DNA of 64,000 bases from Armigeres subalbatus (lineage: Eukaryota; Arthropoda; Insecta; Diptera; Culicidae). The DNA is taken from the NCBI RefSeq assembly GCF_024139115.2, contig NC_085139.1:16897284-16961283 (forward strand), written 5' to 3'. Positions within the stretch are counted from its first letter, which is position 1; each line of letters begins with the position of its first letter. This document shows positions 20,800 through 30,169 of this stretch, piece after piece. Under the pieces are notes generated by a model. That model saw only the letters and a program-made list of their open reading frames with translations. It was not told the DNA's origin and did no database searches. A program made the translations under genes and the position numbers.

Positions 20800-21290
20800 C
20801 GGAGGATTTCAGGGTCAATTCTGTAGGAAACTTCTGCAGAGTACCAGAAAAAAAATTCCCAATAAATTCCAGAAGAAACTTCTGGACGTCTTCCAGAAGA
20901 AAGTTTAGGTATAATTCCAGAAGAAACTTTCGGAGGAATTTCTGTAGGAACTTCCAGAGGACTTCCTGGAGGATGTCGAGACGAGCCAGCCTCGGGCTGA
21001 AAGTCTCGATAATAAAGACAAAAAAAAATTCCTGGAGGAACTTTTGGAGAAGTTCCTGGAGGAACATCCTGAGGAACTTCAGGAGGAATTCCTTGAGAAA
21101 TTTCCGGATGACTTCCTGGAGGAACTCCTGGAGGAATTAACGGATGAAATCCTGGAGAAACATCCAGTGGAATTTCTGGATAAATTTCTGGAGAAATTCC
21201 TGGGGGAACTTCCGGAGGAATTCTTGAAGGAACTTCCGGAGGAATTTCTGCAGTAATTTCCGGACGACTTCCTGGAGGAACTTCTGTAAA
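20800..21290. repeat. Minisatellite of GGAGGAA / TTCCTGGAGGAAC units
   Basis: Units of about 12-24 bp, such as GAAACTTCTGGAGGAATTCC, run through the region. They create mirrored open frames rich in EEFLEEL on one strand and SSRNSSG on the other. It belongs to the same sequence class as 26157-26850 and 27770-28195. A short retroposon interrupts it near 20974-21028. Confidence 0.85.
20974..21028 (+). mobile_element. 5'-truncated retroposon end inside the minisatellite
   Basis: A non-repeat insert reads GACGAGCCAGCCTCGGGCTG followed by AAAGTCTCGATAATAAAGAC and a run of A. The AATAAAG-poly(A) finish suggests the 3' tip of a LINE or SINE. The repeat resumes immediately afterwards. Confidence 0.5.
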
Positions 21291-21331
21291 TCATGGAACT
21301 CCTATGATTTTTTTATCACGGTATTCGGCGT

Positions 21332-21412
21332 GAGGTGATCCGAATTTGGCGGCAGCACTACGAAAAGCACCTGAATGACGATGTGACAGACGACGATGGC
21401 CCCTGGGGTTGA
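21332..21412 (+). pseudogene. Tiny non-LTR reverse transcriptase fragment
   Basis: A 26-codon frame contains EVIRIWRQHYEKHLNDDV, which resembles the segment upstream of the RT core in LINE proteins (compare RWKAHFEDLLNGD at about 54840-54875). There is no further conserved sequence on either side. Confidence 0.35.
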
Positions 21413-21739
21413 TCAACTCCCGGGAAAGCTGTTTAACCTTCCTAGTGCATTAAAAAAAGTGACACATTGTGCATTAGCGTGTCAAAAATGACCCCAACTC
21501 CAATTCGCAGACAAAGGTTCATTTTTGAACCAATTTTCAATCTTTTGGAACCAAGTTGATGGTATGGATTCCGCGGATGTCGTTACGTACAGAATTTTTG
21601 AAGGAACATAGATTCTAATGCCAATTTTTGGCGTGATTTCTTGCCTTTCAAGGGGTAATTTTGGAAATGCTCTCCAATTTGCGTAGCAACAATCCCAATA
21701 GAATGTAACCATTGTATTTTTCCATGGATCAACACAATT

Positions 21740-21928
21740 CCTGATTATTCCAACGTCCCTCCGGAAGATCCGGAACGCCCGTTGAAGTGGTCAATTCATG
21801 AAACTCATCATAGAAGAGTGCGGTTTTTTCAAAGCTTTCCATTTTTGAACGCTGAGTAACAAATGATTGTGGTGACCTATTGTGATGGACCTGAGTGGCA
21901 ACCGATTCGGAAAGTCCGTAAAAATGGT
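21740..21928 (-). repeat. Satellite monomer, about 150 bp family (minus orientation)
   Basis: Blocks CCGGAAGATCCGGAACG, ATGAAACTCATCATAGAAGA, GATTGTGGTGACCTATT and GACCTGAGTGGCAACC match monomers at 23040-23230 and 24025-24640 and, in the opposite orientation, 30170-31110. The monomer is interrupted exactly by the foldback beginning at 21929. Confidence 0.8.
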
Positions 21929-23030
21929 GAATCTATGACAAAAGGTCGAAAGGACAAAAGGTCGAAAGACAAAAGGTTGAAAAGACTAAAGGTCGAAAGC
22001 ACAAAAGGTCGAAAAGACAAAACGTCGAAAGGGACAGTAGGTCGAAAGGACAAAAGGTCGAAAGGACAAAAGGTCGAAAGGTACAGAAGGTCGACTGAGA
22101 CAAAAGGTCGAAAAGGACAAAAGGTCGAAAAGGACAAAAGGTCGAAAGGGACAAAAGGTCGATCAAGAACGAGTTGATAGCAAGTTGGCTGTATTCCAAA
22201 AGAATTTATGAAATGCATTTAACTTCAAGCAGAAATAACACACTCATCATATCAATCAAAGTTGAAGAATGAGCAATTTTCAAAGAAGGAGTAATTACTA
22301 TGAAACAATATTATGAATATCTAGATAATTCTGTTAGAGATAAAAAAGATTGTTCATTTAGGAAATGAATAAAACTTGTATTGCGCGAGACAGAGTTGTC
22401 CTATACAGTTGGCAAAAAAGTTGTTCTTTTATTTTAAACTATTTTTGGTAACTAAATAAAATTCATTCAATGAGTGCAAATAATAGATGAATATCTAGGT
22501 TTTCTGAATGTCACTTCGATCTGTCAAAATAGTGTACTCCGCAGCCACGCAGGCGCACGCATTGAAAATACACCGGCGTGTAATATACGCCGGTGTATTT
22601 GATGTGCGGCGTGCACCATTTTGACAGATCGAAGTGACATTTAGAAAACTCAACATCCATCTATTAGTTGTACTCACTGAAGGAATTTTATTTAATTGTT
22701 AAAAAATAGTGTTATTTTTCAAAGCAGTTTTTGCTAACCGTGTAGTGCAACTTTGGTGCTACATTGACTTTCTTCGTTTCAGTTCCTTGTCCATTTCAAC
22801 CTTTTGTCCCTTTCGACCTTTTGATCTTATTGACCTTTAGTTTCTTTCGACCTTTTGTCCCGTTCGACATTCTGTCCTTTTCGACGTTTTGTCCCGTTCG
22901 ACGTTTTGTCCTTTCGATTTTTTGTCCCTTTCGACCTTTTGTCCTTTTCGACCATTTGTCCCTTCGACCTTTTGTCTTTCGACGTTTTGTCTTTCGACCT
23001 TTTGTCCTTTCGACCTTTTGTGCCTAACCC
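21929..23030. mobile_element. FB-like foldback element, GGTCGAAAGG arms, 9-bp duplication
   Basis: The left arm (about 21940-22165) is some 14 units of ACAAAAGGTCGAAAGG. The right arm (about 22795-23025) carries the reverse complement, TTTCGACCTTTTGTCC. An exact 9-bp duplication AAAAATGGT (21920-21928 and 23031-23039) flanks the pair and falls within the satellite consensus. Tandem-repeat arms with a 9-bp duplication are the signature of Drosophila FB foldback elements. The middle holds a long palindrome (22430-22715) and no transposase. Confidence 0.85.
22430..22715. repeat. Long palindrome in the centre of the foldback
   Basis: Centred near 22583 on ACACCGGCGT/ACGCCGGTGT, the arms pair outward through CGATCTGTCAAAAT/ATTTTGACAGATCG, TAATAGATG/ CATCTATTA and AAATAAAATTC/GAATTTTATTT, with scattered mismatches. 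It may be a separate palindromic MITE nested within the foldback. Confidence 0.75.
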
Positions 23031-23039
23031 AAAAATGGT

Positions 23040-23240
23040 CTTTTATGAAACTCATTATGAAAGAGTGCAGCTTTTTTTCTAGCTCTTCAATATTGTGCTC
23101 TGATTAATAAATCATCGTACTCTGAATAACAAAATACCAAGAATGTGGTCTATTTCAGAACGATCACGGAACATATACAAAAGTTGTCAATTCATGAAAT
23201 TCATCGTAGAAAAGAGCTTTTTTTAAACCTTTTATTACCG
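23040..23240 (-). repeat. Satellite monomer resumed after foldback
   Basis: ATGAAACTCATTATGAAAGA at 23045 continues the monomer cut at 21928. A second monomer start (ATGAAATTCATCGTAGAAAA) follows at about 23193, giving a period near 150 bp. It is then cut by the second foldback at 23241. Confidence 0.75.
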
Positions 23241-24015
23241 GGGCTGGACCATGTGGCATAAAGTCATTTGGTATTACGCCATTAGGCATAACGGGCATTT
23301 GATATTTTTTTGAACTGCAACAAAAAAGTGGGTTATTTAACATAACGGACATTTGGCATAATTTGGAACTGTTGAAGGGAAAGGGTTATTTGATGTATTT
23401 TTTCACATAGTTAGAGTAGATCGAGGATATGTTCTGATTTAGTCTGACGATAGACATTTTACGGAAGGACTACTTCCAAGAAAGGGATCACATCCGCCAT
23501 TGACTTATTTCAGGACAACGTCTGCATCCAAAAAATAATCCTGATTCTCCTTGCTTGATTCTGGACAAACATCTACTTTTGAAGAATGGATTAAATCCAA
23601 GATGGTCTCAATCCGGGCAAAAGCTTACTTTCAAAGAAGGAATCACTTCCATCATTGCTTTACACTGGGCCTACGCCCGGGATTAAATTCACTACCTCAT
23701 TCCAGGAAAACGCCTACATCCAAAGGACGAATCACATCTTCTATTGCCGTATTCTGGACAAACTTCTATGTCTAAATGTCTACTTTTAAAGATGGTATCA
23801 CATCCACCATTGCCCTTATCCGGACAAACGCCTACTTTTAAAAAGGATTCACTTTTAAAAAAGAGATTGCATCAACAATTCCCTTAATCCGGGCTAGCAC
23901 TTAATTTTAAAGGAGAGATGACCCTCACTTTTTTCGCTGTTCTCAATTATGCCAAATGGTCTTAATGCCAAATGACCTTATGCCAAATAACTTTATACCA
24001 AATGACCAATTCTCT
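23241..24015. mobile_element. FB-like foldback element, GGCATAA arms
   Basis: The left arm (23248-23370) has units such as CATTTGGCATAA; the right arm (23945-24012) has TTATGCCAAATGACC. Outer ends match as inverted repeats (GGCATAAAGTCATTTGG against GGTATAAAGTTATTTGG). Flanks give a 9-bp duplication with one mismatch: TTATTACCG (23232-23240) and TCATTACCG (24016-24024). The interior 23460-23930 is an array of about 65-70 bp units (ATCACATCCACCATTG) shared with 13545-13880. No protein is encoded. Confidence 0.75.
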
Positions 24016-24024
24016 TCATTACCG

Positions 24025-24640
24025 TACTCTGAGCAAGACACGAACGAATGTCGTGACCCGTTCCCATTTACCAAAGTGACTATCGAAGGTCTTCCAGAAG
24101 ATCCGGAACATCGGTTAAAGTAATTAAATGAAGTATCACATACTAGAAGAGTCTATTTTTTTCAATACATGTCCTTGTCCACTGGGCACGAAATCATTGT
24201 CGTGACCTATTCTCACGGATATGAGTACCAACCAAAGGCCCTCCGGAAGATCTGTATCACATGTAAAAGTGATCAATTAATAAAACCCACCTTAGTAGAA
24301 CACGATTCTTCTGAAACTTTTTATATTCCTAATTTTAGTAAAAAAAGTTCGTAACCAATTCTCATGGATTGGCCACTGGTCTTCAGGTAGATTTAGATGA
24401 TTTGTTAAAGCGATCAATTCATGAAACTCATCATAGCCAAATCTCAGGAACGTGAGTCGCCATCAATGAAGCTCCGCAAGATTAAAAAAAATCTGTTATT
24501 ATAGTCAATTCATAAAAAAATATACGGTGACACTATTTTTTCAACAAATATTTGTTTACTGGCAATTAGTTATATCGGGACCTATTTTTTTTAAACCTCT
24601 ATGAGTCGCTATTCAACATCACAGTAATCCAGAAAATATT
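24025..24640 (-). repeat. Satellite array, about 141-153 bp period
   Basis: Anchors for AATTAA/AATTC-ATGAAACTCATC recur at about 24122, 24275 and 24416, with further eroded copies to about 24640. GTGACCTATTCTCACGGATA and CCTCCGGAAGATC mark each monomer. No coding. Confidence 0.7.
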
Positions 24641-24929
24641 TTCAAATATGGCATAACTTGCTTCTATGAGTCAATATCGAGTCATAGATCATTGACTTAT
24701 GGAAATTTGACTGAAATCAAAAATGACTTTGGTTGAATCTTTTGGCAACTTTTGGTCAAAAATTTATTGCAATAAGATGGATCATGAAAAACAAATCTCA
24801 TTATTTTTAATTTTTATTAACAGGTTGTCTATAATGGCAGCAAAAGCGGTTCAGCTTTGATCAAGTTGAACATTGGTTCAACCACATTTATTTATTAAGG
24901 TTTGCTAAATTCAATACTGAGAGCATCTT

Positions 24930-25003
24930 ATTATTATTCTTCTTCTTTGGCATTACATCTCCCACTGGGACATTGACGCCGCGCATCTCGCAGTGTTCAT
25001 TAA
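24930..25003 (-). mobile_element. Feilai SINE, 3' part (split copy, piece 1)
   Basis: The sequence reads from the tail, CTTCTTCTTTGGCATTACAT, through CCACTGGGACA and CTCGCAGTGTTCATTAA, then stops at TTAA (25000-25003). The missing continuation, GCACTTCCACAGTTATTAAC, is found at 29368. The SINE has therefore been opened at a TTAA by a 4.36-kb insertion. Confidence 0.9.
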
Positions 25004-25064
25004 GGTCTGAGGGAAGCTCTCTCGCGGTAGAGCGCTATTTTCGTACTAAAATGTCTATGGGTAA

Positions 25065-25395
25065 AACGTCCTATCGTTGTGGTATGTCCTAATGTTGCGG
25101 TAGTGTTAAAGTAGTCCATTCTGGATATAATAGCATTAAAAACAACTGTGGATACGCTAAAACTCGGATTAACGACTAGAGCAGCTTTTGTTTGACAAAA
25201 TTCCATTCAAAATGATGAAAAATTAACATTTTTCGTTAAAAATATGAATCCTTTAAGCCTATTATTGCGGTAGTGCTAAGGTCCTATTGTTGTGGTATCG
25301 CTCTCCATAAGAATTACATGCAATACCGCAACAATAGGACTGACCTCAACGATAGGCAACTGCGTCCTATTATTGCGGTAGTTTGTTTTTATTGT
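25065..25395. repeat. Scattered CCTATTNTTGNGGTA motif in both orientations
   Basis: Copies at about 25070, 25090, 25258 and 25285 and again near 25368 run forward; 25322 and 25350 are reversed. This resembles the short-motif arms of the foldbacks elsewhere in the window, but is shorter and less regular. Confidence 0.6.
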
Positions 25396-26120
25396 GATAA
25401 AAACAAAACAACATAAGTTCAGCACAATTAACGTAATATTTGCGAAACTATAGTTAACGAGCATCCTATTCCACTACTACAATGTGGAAATCGACCAACA
25501 GGTAATTTTTGAAGAATTTTTGAAATCAATTTTGTTTTGACACGGTGCTTAACCCCTCCATAATAGGTCGTTTTACCCTAACTTGGAATTGGAAACGAAT
25601 TTCGCTTATCCAAACTGACAATCTCCTTGAAATTTATCAAGGAATGTTCCTACATAATTTTATGGCCCTACAATTTTCCAAATTTGAATTAAGCTCTAAA
25701 TACTAAACTATTGTACAACTGAAATTTTCGCTTCTCAGTACCTCTCTCCGATGATTTGAGGCACGAAGGAATCGAATTTCGCAAAACCCAACTGACAAAA
25801 GTTTTGAATTTTTCCAACGATCATTTTGATGTAATAAAAAGTATATGTAACCGCAATAAATTTCGCAGGAAGCTCTTTTTACTTCAACCAAGTTTTTTAA
25901 ATTCCATACAAAAGTTACCTTTTCAGGAGAGCAGCCAACAGCATATTTTCTTGTGGCGCACGGCCGGAAAGGAGCGATGAGAGCGGTAGAAAGTCTGTCA
26001 AATTTGTATCTAGCGTGACACTAGAAAAAAGCGTATTCCTATTTGTGAACACGAGGATACCAAATATATAAATTGAAATCAAATATAGGAATGAGATAAG
26101 ATAAACAATTGATAATAAAT

Positions 26121-26850
26121 AGGACAAATAAGACAAATAAGACAAATAAGACAAATTCCTACGGAAGTCCCTCCAGGAATTCCTCCAGAAGTTCCTCTGG
26201 AAATTAATCCGGAAGTTCCTCCGGAAATTCTTTCAGGAATTCCTCCGAAAGTTACTCCAGGAATTCCTTCGGAAGTTCCTCCAGGAATTCCTTCGGAAGT
26301 TCCTCCAGGAATTTCTTTGGAAGTTCCTCCAGAAATTCTTTCGGGAGTTCCCCCAGGAATTTATTCGAAAGATTCTTCAGGAATTCCTTCGGAAGTTCCC
26401 CCAGGAATTCCTTCGCAAGTTACCCCAGGAATTCCTTCGGAAATTCCCCCAGGAATTCCTTCGGAAGTTCCCCCAGGAATTCCTTCGGAAGTTCCTCCAG
26501 AAATTCCTTCGGAAGTTCCTCCAGAAATTCCTTCGGAAGTTCCTCCAGGAATTCTTTCGGAAGTTCCTCCAGAAATTCCTTCGGAAGTTCCTCCAGAAAT
26601 TCTTTCGGAAGTTCCTCGAGGAATTCCTTCGGAAGTTCCTCCAAGTAGTCTTTCGGAAGTTCCTCCAGGAATTCCTTCAGAAATTCCTCCGAGTGTTCCT
26701 ATGGGAATTTCTTCGGTAGTTTCTGCGAGAATTCCTCCAGAAGTTCCTTCAAAAATTCCTCCGGAAGTTCCTTTGGGAATTCCTCCGGAAGTTCCTTCGG
26801 AAATTCCTCCGGTAGTTTCTGCGAGAATTCCTCCAGAAGTTCCTTTTTTT
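26121..26850. repeat. Minisatellite TTCCTCCAGGAATTCC, preceded by four GACAAATAA units
   Basis: Four GACAAATAA units (26121-26156) lead into about 690 bp of 24-bp-like units built on TTCCTTCGGAAGTTCCTCC. A plus-strand frame of 179 codons (IPSEVPPG repeats) and a minus-strand frame (EELPKEFL repeats) result from the repeat and are not genes. The same two repeat types reappear in inverted order at 27770-28975. Confidence 0.9.
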
Positions 26851-26859
26851 GGGTGAACT

Positions 26860-27740
26860 TGGTCGGCTCGTTAGTTGATTGGGAACACTGGTAGCTGCCC
26901 AAACAGTTATTCATTTCAAGTGCTGTTTGAAACAATTGAAAATAAGTGAAAAAATCTCTAAAACTACGAAAATTTTGGTGAAATTGACAACAATAGTTTG
27001 GATTCTATTGAGAAAATATGAAATATCGTGGTAAAGTGGATCTTACGAGAAGTTATTACGAATATGATGTTGCTTGCTAGTGACGTTTCCAGAATAAAAC
27101 ATCGCAAACGAATACGGCGCACGCAATAAAAAAAAAAAAATGTTTGAGGGTGTCTCAGTGCTAAACCTTTGCGTTTTACAATGTGTGGTAATTTTCTCAA
27201 TGATGGTTGTGGTGGGGCGGGGGTGGAATAGGGTGTGTGAAGAATGGCAGCAGTGATACAACATAGTCTTCTTGAAGCCCAGCTTGAGTGAGCATACTAC
27301 CGTGGCGGGTGACACTCGTTTCGACAATGAATTCTAGCTGGGTGAAGGATTATGAGGGCGAGAATTGGCGCTTGAACCTAGGCTTGTATAGGCCAGGGCA
27401 TTAGACTAAAAACTGTGTCCCATCCCAAGACGTCGAAAACCTAAGGAGTGTACATTAACCCTCTTAGCTAAGTCACTCCCAACGATTAATCATTCATTAC
27501 TTACTTAATAATGTAACAGAGCGGTTGGTACGAGATGTCCCCGTTCTAAGTCTTAAATGTGAAATCAAGTTAAATTGGTTTTCATAGTTATATATTCAAC
27601 AACACTGCACAGTAGGCCTGGCCGCTTTTATGTTTGAACTACATTAATGATGTGCTCCAAACATAAATAATGACAAGAAAAATGATAGAAATAGTCGATT
27701 TTATCATTTTCCAGGATTCTTCCAAGTGATGGCTGTGTAT
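26860..27740. other. Non-repetitive spacer within the TTAA element
   Basis: Mixed sequence lies between the two minisatellites. The short frames on the minus strand at 26964-27327 show no recognised domain. This would be the most likely place for relics of a transposase, but I see none. Confidence 0.3.
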
Positions 27741-27744
27741 GTGT

Positions 27745-27770
27745 AGACTAGACTAGACTAGACTAGAATT
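27745..27770. repeat. (CTAGA)n microsatellite
   Basis: Five units of the pentamer GACTA/CTAGA immediately precede the minisatellite. Confidence 0.85.
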
Positions 27771-28195
27771 CCTCCGGAAGTTCCTTCAAAAATTCCCCCG
27801 GAAGTTCCCCCGGGAATTCCTCCGTAAGTTCCTTTGGGAGTTCCCCCGGAAGTTCCTTTGGGAGTTCCCCCGGAAGTTCCTTTGGGAATTCCTCCGGAAG
27901 TTCCTTCGGGAATTTCTCCGGAAGTTCCTTCGGGAATTCCTCCGGAAGTTCCTTCGGGAATTCCTCCGGAAGTTCCCCCGGGAATTCCTCCGGAAGTTCC
28001 CCCGGGAATTCCTCCGGAAGTTTTCCCGGGAATTCCTCCGGAAGTTCCCCCGGGAATTCTTCCGGAGGAATTCCCGGGGGATTTTCCGGAGGAATTCCCG
28101 GAGGAGCTTCCGAAGGCATTCCCGTGGGAGCTTCCGGAGGCATTAAGGAAGAATTCCCGAAGGAACTTCCGGAAGAATTCCTGGAGGAACTTACT
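27770..28195. repeat. Minisatellite TTCCTCCGGAAGTTCC
   Basis: About 24-bp units of GGAATTCCTCCGGAAGTTCC switch to the complementary look (GGAGGAATTCCCGG) near 28060. Because the unit is nearly self-complementary, both strands have open frames of proline- or glutamate-rich repeats. Confidence 0.9.
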
Positions 28196-28199
28196 TTAT

Positions 28200-28975
28200 T
28201 TTTCTTCTTAGTCTCATCTATCTTATTTGGCTTTTTTGTCTTATTTGTTTTATTTGTCTTATTTGTCTTATTTGTAATATTTGTCTTATTTGTCTTATTT
28301 GTCTTATTTGTCTTATTTGTCTTATTTGTCTTATTTGTCTTATTTGTCTTATTTGTCTTATTTGTCTTATTTGTCTTATTTGTCTTATTTGTCATATTTG
28401 TCATATTTGTCTTATTTGTCTTATTTGTCTTATTTGTCTTATTTGTCTTATTTGTCTTATTTGCCTTATTTGTCTTATTTGTCTTATTTGTCTTATTTGT
28501 CTTATTTGTCTTATTTGTCTTATTTGTCTTATTTGTCTTATTTGTCTTATTTGTCTTATTTGTCTTATTTGTCTTATTTGTCTTATTTGTCTTATTTGTC
28601 TTATTTTTCTTATTTGTCTTATTTGTCTTATTTGTCTTATTTGTCATATTTGTCTTATTTGTCTTATTTGTCTTATTTGTTTTATTTGTCTTATTTGTCT
28701 TATTTGTCTTATTTGTCCTATTTGTCTTATTAGCCTTATTAGCCTTATTTGTCTTATTTGTCTTATTTGTCTTATTTGTCTTATTTGTCTTATTTGTATT
28801 ATTTGTCTTATTTGTCTTATTTGTCTTATTTGTCTTATTTGTCTTATTTGTCTTATTTGTCTTATTTGTCTTATTTGTCTTATTTGTCTTATTTGTCTTA
28901 TTTGTCTTATTTGTCTTATTTGTTTTATTTGTCCTATCTGTCTTATTTGTCTTATTTGTCTTACTTGTCCTACTT
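28200..28975. repeat. 9-bp minisatellite (CTTATTTGT)n, about 85 units
   Basis: The 9-bp unit CTTATTTGT runs almost perfectly for about 770 bp, with single-base variants such as CATATTTGT, CTTATTAGC and CCTATTTGT. Because 9 is a multiple of 3, each frame encodes one tripeptide: VLF or SYL on the plus strand and NKT on the minus strand. This accounts for open frames of up to 412 codons that are not genes. Confidence 0.97.
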
Positions 28976-29367
28976 ACACCAGAACCACTGTTATCACCCA
29001 AATACTTTTCAAAGCTTGTGTGGAAACCTTGTACAGAAATCCTCTCACGATATTTTCTAATGTTGTTCTAGAAACGGCTCATTTTCCAAAACCAGCTGGA
29101 GTTTGTTTATTTTGATTTCCTCATTGTGGCGCTGCTGCTGTTCTCTCGCCGAACCACTGCATGAGTGATAAATTTCTTCCCCATTGTTGCCAATTCCTTT
29201 TGTTCTCCGTTTACGGCAAATTCTCAAGCAATTGTAAACTGCATAATGATGAAATAATTTTGGCGACACTGCCAGCGTCATTCTGGCGGGCTGAATTCGG
29301 CAATCCGCTCTCTCAGAGAGTGCTACCACGTGCTTTTTTAACGGAAAACCCTTCCCTCAGACCTTAA

Positions 29368-29541
29368 GCACTTCCACAGTTATTAACTGCGAGGTTTTGT
29401 AAGCCAAGTTACCATTTTTGCATTCGTATCCATATTATGAAGCTAACACGATGATACTTTTATGTCCAGAGAAGTCGAGCAAATTTCCAACCCGAAAATT
29501 TCCTAGACCGGACCGGAAATCGAACCCAGCCACCATTACAC
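29368..29541 (-). mobile_element. Feilai SINE, middle part (split copy, piece 2)
   Basis: GCACTTCCACAGTTATTAAC through ATCGAACCCAGCCACC follows directly from the piece ending at 25003. It ends before the CTCAGCATGG block expected next, where a second insertion or deletion has occurred. Confidence 0.9.
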
Positions 29542-30035
29542 TGTAGGAAATTCTCATATAAATGGGTGGCCAAAAATATTTGTTCAATAAAAACTGTTTC
29601 TATGCATCATATATTATGTGAAGGAATATTTAAGAACCTTTGTTAACCCTTTAAGGGCCATCGTTAACCCTTCAAAAAATGTCATCTTTTAATATAACTT
29701 TTTTTAAATTTTGTTGGGCAATTTTTTTTGTTTGTTTCCAAACATAAGCATAAAGCATAAAATAGTAAACAACCATATTTTTAGTAATAATGTTGTTCAT
29801 TTTCTAATCATTACGAGGTACAGAGTATAAAGACAACAATTTTCAAGAAAACTTTGATTGCAGCGTTCTCGTAAAAGCGCAAATATGCGCATGCTAATCA
29901 CTCATTAAAAGGTGGTACTAGGGTTAAATTTCAATCCCTTATTTATAGATGAAGGGACATTAGGTTTGGGGGACCATTTTATAGCGAAGAATTATGATAA
30001 TTAAAGAAGAATTAAAAAATAAAATAATAATTATT
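29542..30035. other. Second insert breaking the same Feilai
   Basis: About 490 bp of AT-rich sequence separates the Feilai body from its head. A run of roughly 25 Feilai bases is missing here, so this is an insertion with a deletion or a later rearrangement. No inverted ends or coding frames were recognised. Confidence 0.5.
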
Positions 30036-30066
30036 GCGCATCTTATCGCACGGCTAAGGAGGCCCC
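30036..30066 (-). mobile_element. Feilai SINE, head (split copy, piece 3)
   Basis: GCGCATCTTATCGCACGGCT then AAGGAGGCC matches the tRNA-like head terminus (compare GCGCGTCTTACCGCACGGCT at 19276-19295). It completes the SINE begun at 24930. Confidence 0.75.
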
Positions 30067-30169
30067 CGCAGAAAGCATTACAAGTTTTAAAAAACAACCT
30101 TCTTGAGATGATCAATGAGTAGAATAACAAACAGTTTACAAAATATCGTGCTCTAGTAGGATGAGTGTC

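Larger units (their letters stand above)
25004..29363. mobile_element. TTAA-duplicating element loaded with minisatellites
   Basis: The element begins GGTCTGAGGGAAG and ends CTTCCCTCAGACC, a perfect 13-bp inverted repeat, flanked by TTAA at 25000-25003 and 29364-29367. Removing it with one TTAA rejoins a Feilai SINE precisely, which proves the insertion boundaries. TTAA duplication is characteristic of the piggyBac superfamily, although the GGTCTGAG end is not one I can match to a named family. Sub-terminal hairpins (CTCTCAGAGAG near 29310; CTCTCTCGCGGTAGAGCG near 25017) are present. No transposase was found. The interior carries a CCTATTGTTGCGGTA array and several minisatellites. Confidence 0.85.

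Noticed and set aside
19710..21330. GAATACCGTGATAAAA at 19728 and TTTTTATCACGGTATTC at 21310 as ends of one element
   Set aside because: The short inverted match is real, but the interior holds unrelated tandem repeats and no target duplication was found.
20487..28211. Short-unit arrays considered as CRISPR
   Set aside because: Eukaryotic setting, no unique spacers of constant length and no associated genes; these are minisatellites and foldback arms.
27763..29071. Open frames of 412 and 315 codons (NKT and VLF repeats)
   Set aside because: Products of the 9-bp array and the adjacent TTCCTCCGGAA repeat; both strands are open at once.
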